A stretch of DNA of 64,000 nucleotides from Pelagibacteraceae bacterium (lineage in GTDB: Bacteria > Pseudomonadota > Alphaproteobacteria > Pelagibacterales > Pelagibacteraceae): contig JALEGD010000001.1 in assembly GCA_022763425.1 (NCBI GenBank), positions 1-64,000 on the forward strand, in the 5' to 3' direction. Below are positions 57,707 to 64,000 of the stretch, piece by piece (the stretch's first letter is position 1; every line of letters starts with the position of its first letter). The notes under the pieces are model-generated. The model saw only the letters and a program-made list of their open reading frames with translations. It did no database searches and was not told the origin of the DNA. The position numbers and the translations under genes are program-made.

Positions 57707-58259
57707 AAGAAAAATTCAGAGTAATTCATATAAAGTTTTAATTGCTTTTCTTTTTACTATTTTATTAGCACTAAGTTCAAAAATAAGCGTACCTTTTTAT
57801 CCGGTACCTATGACAATGCAAACTTTCGTAGTCCTGTTCACAGGTGTTGCTCTAGGTGCAAGATATGGATTTATAGCTTTATCTTTTTATATTCTTGAAG
57901 GTGCCTTAGGGCTTCCAGTATTTTCAGGAACCCCAGCTAAAGGGATTGGGATCGCCTATTTATTTGGTCCAACAGGAGGATATATTATTGGATTTGCTTT
58001 TTCAGCTTTTTTAGCTGGAATACTTTTTTCAAATAAAAATTACTTCATTGATAATAAAAATTTTCTAAAAACTTTTTTAAAATTAACTATTTCTTTAACA
58101 CCAACTTATATAATCGGTTTAATTTGGCTTGGAACAATTATTGGTTGGAATAATCCAATTTTAGAGCTTGGTTTTTATCCATTTTTATTAGGTGAACTTT
58201 TCAAAGTTTCACTACTTGCAATTTTAATGCATAAGTTTTTACGTTATAAATTTTTCTGA
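57690..58259 (+). CDS. bioY: Biotin transporter BioY
   Basis: KISVPFYPVPMTMQTFVVLFTGVALGARYGFIALSFYILEGALGLPVFSGTPAKGIGIAYLFGPTGGYIIGF. Confidence 0.95.
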   Translation: MNIITKRKIQSNSYKVLIAFLFTILLALSSKISVPFYPVPMTMQTFVVLFTGVALGARYGFIALSFYILEGALGLPVFSGTPAKGIGIAYLFGPTGGYIIGFAFSAFLAGILFSNKNYFIDNKNFLKTFLKLTISLTPTYIIGLIWLGTIIGWNNPILELGFYPFLLGELFKVSLLAILMHKFLRYKFF

Positions 58260-58663
58260 TTCATTTTAATTCTTTAGAAGGTAACTGGAAAATAAAAAGG
58301 TATATTAATAAAAATACTTACTCTGAAGGATCCTTATTAATTAAAAAAAAAAATAAAAACTTTAAATTTATTGAAAATATAAAAACAAATTTAAATAAAA
58401 AAAATATCACTGGCTTTCAAGTTTATAAAGTATCGGAAAATAGAAATAATATTTTTTTTCACTTTAGTTTAGGTATTGATAAAAATAAAATATATCAAAA
58501 ATTTAACAAAAAAAATTTCAAACCGTCTATATATTTTTGTGGCAAGGATTTGTATATTTCATCTTTGAATGTACTATCTAAAAACTACTTTACAATTCGT
58601 ACAAAAATTAATGGACCAAAAAAAAATTATAATATCTTTTCAAAATACTTTAGAACTATTTAG
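58256..58663 (+). CDS. DUF6314-like protein without an ATG/GTG/TTG start (LIHFNSLEGNWKIKRYINKNTYSEGSLLIKK…CGKDLYISSLNVLSKNYFTIRTKINGPKKNYNIFSKYFRTI*)
   Basis: Open frame from 58250 to TAG 58661-58663, no canonical start in the N-terminal region; candidate CTG start overlaps the bioY TGA (CTGA); LEGNW…G.l and CG.DLY…GPKKNYNIFSKYFR resemble DUF6314. Confidence 0.65.
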   Translation: MIHFNSLEGNWKIKRYINKNTYSEGSLLIKKKNKNFKFIENIKTNLNKKNITGFQVYKVSENRNNIFFHFSLGIDKNKIYQKFNKKNFKPSIYFCGKDLYISSLNVLSKNYFTIRTKINGPKKNYNIFSKYFRTI

Positions 58664-59240
58664 GAGATCTTTTAGATAAAATTCTTTGAAGAGTTCTTCT
58701 GTGCATTTTTAAACGTCTTGCAGTTTCGGACACATTTCTATTACAAAGTTCAAACACGCGTTGAATGTGCTCCCATTTTACTCTGTCAGCTGACATAGGA
58801 TTTTCTGGTGGCTGAGCTTTACTATTTGGTTCAGCTAACAATGCTGCCTCTACATCCTCTGCATCGGCTGGTTTAGCTAAATAATCAATTGCCCCTGCTT
58901 TTACCGCAGACACTGCTGTTGGCAAATTCCCATAACCCGTTAACATGACAACTCTACTATCTGGTTTAAGTTTATGAATTTCTTCAATTACATCCAATCC
59001 ATTTCCGTCCAAAAGCCTTAAATCTACGACAGCAAAACCAGGAGGTGATTTTCGAGCTGATATTAAACCTTCTTCTACACTTTTGGCTAAAGAAACTTTA
59101 AATCCCTTTGACTCCATAGCTCTACCTAATCTGTTTCTGAATGGGTCATCATCATCTACAATTAGCAAGGTTTTATCTGCAAAATCTTCAATATTCATCT
59201 TGCCGACTGTATTTTTCATAACACTTAATATACGTGGCAT
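58656..59240 (-). CDS. regA: Redox response regulator RegA/PrrA/ActR (start probably downstream of the annotated ATG)
   Basis: LLIVDDDDPFRNRLGRAMESKGFKVSLAKSVEEGL, AVVDLRLLDGNGLDVI, Fis-type HTH CNRNVSETARRLKMHRRTLQRILSKRSP. Confidence 0.93.
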   Translation of the reverse strand: MPRILSVMKNTVGKMNIEDFADKTLLIVDDDDPFRNRLGRAMESKGFKVSLAKSVEEGLISARKSPPGFAVVDLRLLDGNGLDVIEEIHKLKPDSRVVMLTGYGNLPTAVSAVKAGAIDYLAKPADAEDVEAALLAEPNSKAQPPENPMSADRVKWEHIQRVFELCNRNVSETARRLKMHRRTLQRILSKRSPK

Positions 59241-59357
59241 ACCAGTTTTTTCAACTCTTACTGAGCAAATAATCCAGATATCACAGTCTAATTCATTTCA
59301 GTGCCAAGTGTTTTTTTTTCTTTACATAAACTGAAATTACTTTATTTCGCGATTTAA

Positions 59358-59398
59358 GTTGTTTTTTTTAGGGGATTTTTTTCATGAAAAAAAACGAC
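59358..59398 (+). promoter_or_regulatory. Ornithine-decarboxylase leader with two mutually exclusive hairpins
   Basis: GTTGTTTTTTTT(59358-59369)/AAAAAAAACGAC(59387-59398) 12-bp stem with one G-T; alternative perfect palindrome TTTTTTTCATGAAAAAAA (59376-59393). Confidence 0.45.
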
Positions 59399-59428
59399 TG
59401 ACTGTTAACTAACGAGAGGTTTTATGAG

Positions 59429-60613
59429 ATGGCAAAATTTCAGTGTGTGGACGAGTTGGTCAAAGCTTTACAGCCGATAGATCCGGTATATTGCTTTAGA
59501 AAACATAGTTTAAAATTATCGGCAGATTGGTTTAATAATAATTTTCCTGGTGATGTGCTGTATGCAGTAAAATGCAATCCTACAGACGCAGTACTAAAAA
59601 CATTAATTAAAAATGGTATCAAAAACTTTGATGCAGCGTCAATTGAAGAAATTAAATTAGTAAAAAAACTCTCACCAGAATCTAAAATATATTTCATGCA
59701 TACTGTAAAAAAAGAGAGCAGTATTAAAGAAGCTTATTTTTATCATGGTGTCAAAGCTTACTCATTTGATAGCAAAGAAGAATTAGACAAAATTTTAAAA
59801 GTTACGAATAATGCAAAAGATCTTGAATTATTTTTAAGAATTCAAACATCAAATGAACATTCTGAAATAGACTTGTCTAAAAAATTTGGAGCAAGTATTA
59901 ATGAAGCAGTTTCGTTATCAAAAATTGCAAAGGTAAAATCAAAAAAATTTGGTTTTAGTTTTCATGTTGGGTCACAATGTATGCATCCAATTGCCTATTC
60001 AAAAGCGATAAAGGATCTTGGCAATATTATAAAAAAATCTAATATTATTCCTGATATAATTAACGTAGGAGGTGGATTTCCTACAACGTATCCTGATTTA
60101 TATCCGCAACCTATTCAAAATTATTTTAAAGAAATTACCCAGGCATTAAATAAATTAAATTTGACCAAAACACCCAAGCTAATTTGTGAACCAGGTAGAG
60201 CTTTAGTTGCCGAAAGTGGTTCAACAATTGTGAGAGTGGAGCTAAAGAAAAAACAACATTTGTATATTAATGACGGTACGTATGGCTCTTTATTTGATGC
60301 TGGAACACCTAGATTCATTTTTCCAACAAGAGCAATTCAAATTGAAAATACACCATCAAAAAGATTGGTGCCTTATAGTTTCTACGGACCAACGTGTGAT
60401 GGATTAGATTATATGAAAGGACCATTTATGCTTCCTTCAAATATCAATACCGGTGATTATATCGAGATTGGTCAATTAGGTGCTTATGGAATGAGCTTAA
60501 GAACAAATTTTAATGGTTTTTATTCTAATCAACTTCATGAAGTTCAAGATAAACCTTTAATGTCAATTTATGAAGCTGATGAAAACCAAAATATTAAAAC
60601 TTTATTCGCATAA
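59429..60613 (+). CDS. Ornithine (or arginine/lysine) decarboxylase, fold III PLP (eukaryotic-type ODC)
   Basis: VLYAVKCNPTDAVLKTL (PLP Lys), FGFSFHVGSQCMHPIAYSKAI, VGGGFPTTYPDL, CEPGRALVAESGSTIVRVELKK, YGPTCDGLDYM. Confidence 0.92.
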   Translation: MAKFQCVDELVKALQPIDPVYCFRKHSLKLSADWFNNNFPGDVLYAVKCNPTDAVLKTLIKNGIKNFDAASIEEIKLVKKLSPESKIYFMHTVKKESSIKEAYFYHGVKAYSFDSKEELDKILKVTNNAKDLELFLRIQTSNEHSEIDLSKKFGASINEAVSLSKIAKVKSKKFGFSFHVGSQCMHPIAYSKAIKDLGNIIKKSNIIPDIINVGGGFPTTYPDLYPQPIQNYFKEITQALNKLNLTKTPKLICEPGRALVAESGSTIVRVELKKKQHLYINDGTYGSLFDAGTPRFIFPTRAIQIENTPSKRLVPYSFYGPTCDGLDYMKGPFMLPSNINTGDYIEIGQLGAYGMSLRTNFNGFYSNQLHEVQDKPLMSIYEADENQNIKTLFA

Positions 60614-60615
60614 AG

Positions 60616-61638
60616 ATGGGTCACAATAAATCTAGCTTTTTAAAGCAACCCGTTGAGCATATTGATATTACATCATTTGATGCAAGGTCAATTATAGACT
60701 CCATGTCCAAAATGTCTTTTGTTTCAAGAGAGACTGCAAACGCATCGAGAATTTATAATAATATGCTTAAAGACAAAGAATGTACTATATTTTTAACTTT
60801 AGCTGGCTCTACGTCTGCAGCTGGATGCATGAAACTTTATGCAGATTTGGTAAAAAATAATATGGTTGATGCTATTGTTGCAACAGGGGCTTCAATTATT
60901 GATATGGATTTTTTTGAAGCACTTGGTTTTAAACATTATCAAGGTTCTCAATTTCAAGATGACGGTGTTCTGCGAGATAATTATATTGATCGTATATATG
61001 ATACTTACATCGATGAAGATGAGTTACAAAATTGTGACAGGATCATTGGTGAGATTGCTGATACACTTGAACCAAGACCCTATACCTCAAGAGAATTTAT
61101 CAAGGAATTAGGACGATACTTAAAGACAAACGCCAAGAAAAAAAATTCACTAATTGAATTAGCCTATGATCATAATGTACCTATTTTTTGCCCAGCATTT
61201 ACTGATAGCTCGGCAGGTTTTGGTCTAGTGATGCATCAAGAGAGAAATCCAGATAAACATATGACTATTGACTCAATAAAAGAATTTCGTGAATTAACGG
61301 AAATTAAAATCCAATCTAACGCATCAGGATTATTGATGATAGGTGGTGGAGTTCCAAAGAACTTTATTCAAGATACTGTAATTTGCGCAGAACTACTTAA
61401 TAAAAAAGTTGAAATGCATAAATATGCAGTACAAATCACGGTTGCTGATAGTCGTGACGGAGCCTGCAGTAGCTCAACTCTAAAAGAGGCAAGCTCTTGG
61501 GGCAAAGTTGATACCGCAGAAGAACAAATGGTTTTTGCCGAAGCAACCTCTGTTTTACCACTGATTGCAAGTGACGCATATCACAGAGGATATTGGAAAG
61601 ATAGAACTGTAAAAAATTTCTCTAAAATTTTTGATTAA
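60616..61638 (+). CDS. Deoxyhypusine synthase-like protein (putative homospermidine synthase)
   Basis: TIFLTLAGSTSAAGCMKLYADLVKNNMVDAIVATGASIIDMDFFEALGFKHYQG; NVPIFCPAFTDSSAGFGL; SSWGKVDTAEEQMVFAEATSVLPLIASDAYHR retains the SWGK lysine. Confidence 0.92.
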   Translation: MGHNKSSFLKQPVEHIDITSFDARSIIDSMSKMSFVSRETANASRIYNNMLKDKECTIFLTLAGSTSAAGCMKLYADLVKNNMVDAIVATGASIIDMDFFEALGFKHYQGSQFQDDGVLRDNYIDRIYDTYIDEDELQNCDRIIGEIADTLEPRPYTSREFIKELGRYLKTNAKKKNSLIELAYDHNVPIFCPAFTDSSAGFGLVMHQERNPDKHMTIDSIKEFRELTEIKIQSNASGLLMIGGGVPKNFIQDTVICAELLNKKVEMHKYAVQITVADSRDGACSSSTLKEASSWGKVDTAEEQMVFAEATSVLPLIASDAYHRGYWKDRTVKNFSKIFD

Positions 61639-62513
61639 TGAAATTTTTAAAACCATCCGAAGGTTTTCTTGGACTACCAAAAGAAAATAAAAATAAAAAT
61701 AAAGCATATATTATTCCGTTTGGTCTTGAAAAAACTGTAAGTTACAGCAGTGGAACAAAAAATGGCCCAAAAAAAATTATTGATGCATCTCACCAAGTCG
61801 AATTATTTGATGAAGAGCTGAAGTTAGAACCTTATAAAAAATTTAATATTAAAACTTTAAAACAGGAAAAAATTAAATCAAAACTTAACGATAGCTTGAA
61901 CCAACTTTCAAAGATTATTGAAAAAACTTTAAAATCAAAGTGTTTTCCCTTAACCCTTGGAGGCGAGCATTCTATTACACCTGCAATTATTAAACCATTA
62001 GCGAAAAAATATTCAAATTTGACTATTGTCCAAATTGATGCTCACGCAGACTTAAGAGATGGTTACATGGGAATTCATAATTCACATGCTGCAGCTATGA
62101 GAAGATGTTTAGATAATAAAAATATTAAAATTGTATCCATTGGAATTAGAAATTTATGCCAAGAAGAATTTAATTATTTTAAAAAGAATAATAAGAGAAT
62201 CAAAATTTTTTGGGGAAATGAAATGCATAAGTGGAGTATGGAAAAACTATCTAAAATATTAAAAAATAAAAATGTGTATCTAACATTTGACTTGGATGGA
62301 TTTGATTCCAGCCTTATGCCTGCGACTGGTACACCAGAACCAGGTGGTTTATTTTGGTCTGATGCAATGCGCATACTGAAAACGGTATTTAAAAACTCCA
62401 ATGTTGTAGGTGCTGATGTGAATGAATTAGCCCCAAATCCTCATTTGCATGCATGTGATTTTTTAGCGGCAAAATTAGTTTATAAAATTTTATCTTACAA
62501 ATTTGCCATTTGA
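61638..62513 (+). CDS. Agmatinase/arginase-family ureohydrolase
   Basis: LTLGGEHSITPAI, VQIDAHADLRDGYMGIHNSHAAAMRR, LTFDLDGFDSSLMPATGTPEPGGLFWSDAMRIL. Confidence 0.92.
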   Translation: MKFLKPSEGFLGLPKENKNKNKAYIIPFGLEKTVSYSSGTKNGPKKIIDASHQVELFDEELKLEPYKKFNIKTLKQEKIKSKLNDSLNQLSKIIEKTLKSKCFPLTLGGEHSITPAIIKPLAKKYSNLTIVQIDAHADLRDGYMGIHNSHAAAMRRCLDNKNIKIVSIGIRNLCQEEFNYFKKNNKRIKIFWGNEMHKWSMEKLSKILKNKNVYLTFDLDGFDSSLMPATGTPEPGGLFWSDAMRILKTVFKNSNVVGADVNELAPNPHLHACDFLAAKLVYKILSYKFAI

Positions 62514-63775
62514 GAATTAACCCAGGTAATTTTAATTACTGCTCCAGAATTATTTTTTTTATTTTGAAACATTACCTTTGTATTACATCTCTCTAGTAAA
62601 CTTTTCGATATAAATACTCCTAAACCCATTCCTTTTTTATTTTTATTAACTTTTTCAGATTTTAAATAAGGTTGACCTAAATTTGAAATTACATCGTCTT
62701 GAAATCCTTGGCCGTCATCACTTATTGTAATATTGGTATTTTTTTTGTTTTGATCTATTTGTATTTCAATTTGACTTTTCGCAAATTTAATTGCGTTTTC
62801 AATAAAATTTCTTATTGCATAACTTATTTCAGTTTTCTTATTCATCTTTATTCTTTCATTGAGAGATTTATTAATAATATTAATTTCTTTATTAAATTTA
62901 TTATCTACTGAAAATACTATCTCATTAACTAATTCTTTTGGTGAAACTTTTGCAATAAATTGATCTTCTTGTTTCTTCTCTGCTATATCCTTTAAAATTG
63001 AACTACACCTTGCTGATTGCTCAATTAATAAATTAATATCATCTTTTGCTAAGTTGTTTTTAGAGATTTGTTTTTGAAGCTCCTTACTAACAAGTGAAAT
63101 TGTTGCAAGAGGAGTGGCCAGTTCATGTACAGCTGCCGCAGCTATACCACCAACTGAATTAACTACTTTTTCATTTGTAAGTTCTTGCTCTAATTTATTT
63201 AATGCTTCAGATCTTATTCTATTGTCTCTACCTAATTGATACGCATAATTACCTAAGAAAATAATCCCGATACCTAATGATAACCACATTCCAATTTCGT
63301 AGTATTTTGGAAAATTTAGTGTTTGATTTTGCGGTGACGGTAGTGGCATATGATAAAAAGCAATAACAGTGGAAAAAATAATAGAACAGGTAACTATAAA
63401 TTGACTGCTTCCTCTTGAGAGGTAAGTGACTGAAATCGTGGTTGGAACTATGATTAAAATTGAAAAGGGGTTTGATAAACCTCCAGTCATGAATAGTAAA
63501 ATCACTAATTGAACCAGATCATAAAAAATACTTACAGTGGCAGCAAAATTATCAATTGTTAAGAATTTTTTTTTATTAACCTCTAAATAGGCATTTATAA
63601 TCGCTGAAAGAAAAATTAATACTAAAGCAATATAGTAAGGAAATTCAAATTTAAGGCCGTAGTAAACAAATGATACTGTAAAGAACTGACCAAATATAGC
63701 TATCCATCTTATGTTAATAAGAGTCTCTAAGGTTATTCTCAGGTCTTTTGAATTAATTCGATCTTTAACAAACAT
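62495..63775 (-). CDS. regB: Redox sensor histidine kinase RegB/PrrB/ActS
   Basis: 6-TM N-terminus with GGLSNPFSILI (quinone-site heptad), VHELATPLATISLVSKEL (H box), SARCSSILKDIAEKKQED (redox-box Cys). Confidence 0.93.
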   Translation of the reverse strand: MFVKDRINSKDLRITLETLINIRWIAIFGQFFTVSFVYYGLKFEFPYYIALVLIFLSAIINAYLEVNKKKFLTIDNFAATVSIFYDLVQLVILLFMTGGLSNPFSILIIVPTTISVTYLSRGSSQFIVTCSIIFSTVIAFYHMPLPSPQNQTLNFPKYYEIGMWLSLGIGIIFLGNYAYQLGRDNRIRSEALNKLEQELTNEKVVNSVGGIAAAAVHELATPLATISLVSKELQKQISKNNLAKDDINLLIEQSARCSSILKDIAEKKQEDQFIAKVSPKELVNEIVFSVDNKFNKEINIINKSLNERIKMNKKTEISYAIRNFIENAIKFAKSQIEIQIDQNKKNTNITISDDGQGFQDDVISNLGQPYLKSEKVNKNKKGMGLGVFISKSLLERCNTKVMFQNKKNNSGAVIKITWVNSQMANL

Positions 63776-63777
63776 GC

Positions 63778-64000
63778 TTAGATGTCTAAATTTGATACAT
63801 TTATAGCATTAGAATTAATAAAGTTCTTTCTTTTTGAAACGTCCTCCCCCATCAAAGTAAAAAATATTTCATCATCTGATGAGGAAGGCTCTGAAATTTC
63901 CCCATTTAATTCTGAATAATTTACTTTTAATAAAGAATTGTTTTCAGGATTTAGTGTTGTTTCCCATAATTCATCAGGATTCATCTCACCTAAACCTTTG
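63778..64000 (-). CDS. gyrB: DNA gyrase subunit B, C-terminal end (truncated by window edge)
   Basis: [34 protein letters not shown]-domain C-terminal signature. Confidence 0.92.
   Translation of the reverse strand, partial: KGLGEMNPDELWETTLNPENNSLLKVNYSELNGEISEPSSSDDEIFFTLMGEDVSKRKNFINSNAINVSNLDI

Noticed and set aside
1-64000. CRISPR array, transposase, integrase, toxin-antitoxin or defence cluster
   Set aside because: None seen by reading the ORF products and scanning for regular repeats; only the tRNA scar and small repeats near 2.1-2.4 kb hint at mobile DNA.

Overview
The window looks like a streamlined, AT-rich alphaproteobacterial genome of SAR11/Pelagibacter type. This is inferred from gene content, base composition and gene packing; no database search was run. 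Positions ~1-2372 look like the edge of a variable region: a GT8 glycosyltransferase, small or decaying ORFs, and a tRNA-Arg(ACG) gene missing its 3' half. From ~2.4 kb the content is dense core-type genes: TAXI and DctPQM TRAP transporters, homodimeric PDH E1, an ammonium transporter, nadB, metY with a probable SAM-V-like leader, glutathione metabolism (gor, gshA, gshB), hsp20, purine uptake/salvage, an RND efflux pair, tsaE/amgK/murU-like genes, ahcY, a ChvG/ChvI-like two-component system, polA, bioY, RegA and RegB flanking a polyamine cassette, and the 3' end of gyrB. I found no CRISPR array, no intact mobile element and no clearly undescribed multi-gene system. The best leads are: (1) the truncated tRNA-Arg with decayed ORFs and a 9-A frameshift beside it; (2) ORFs missed by the ORF track, including a 135-codon DUF6314-like gene with no ATG/GTG/TTG start after bioY, a 40-aa membrane ORF coupled on both sides, and a 31-aa Lys-rich ORF coupled to yajQ; (3) leader structures upstream of metY, amtB and the ornithine decarboxylase gene; (4) a deoxyhypusine-synthase-like polyamine operon lying between regA and regB.
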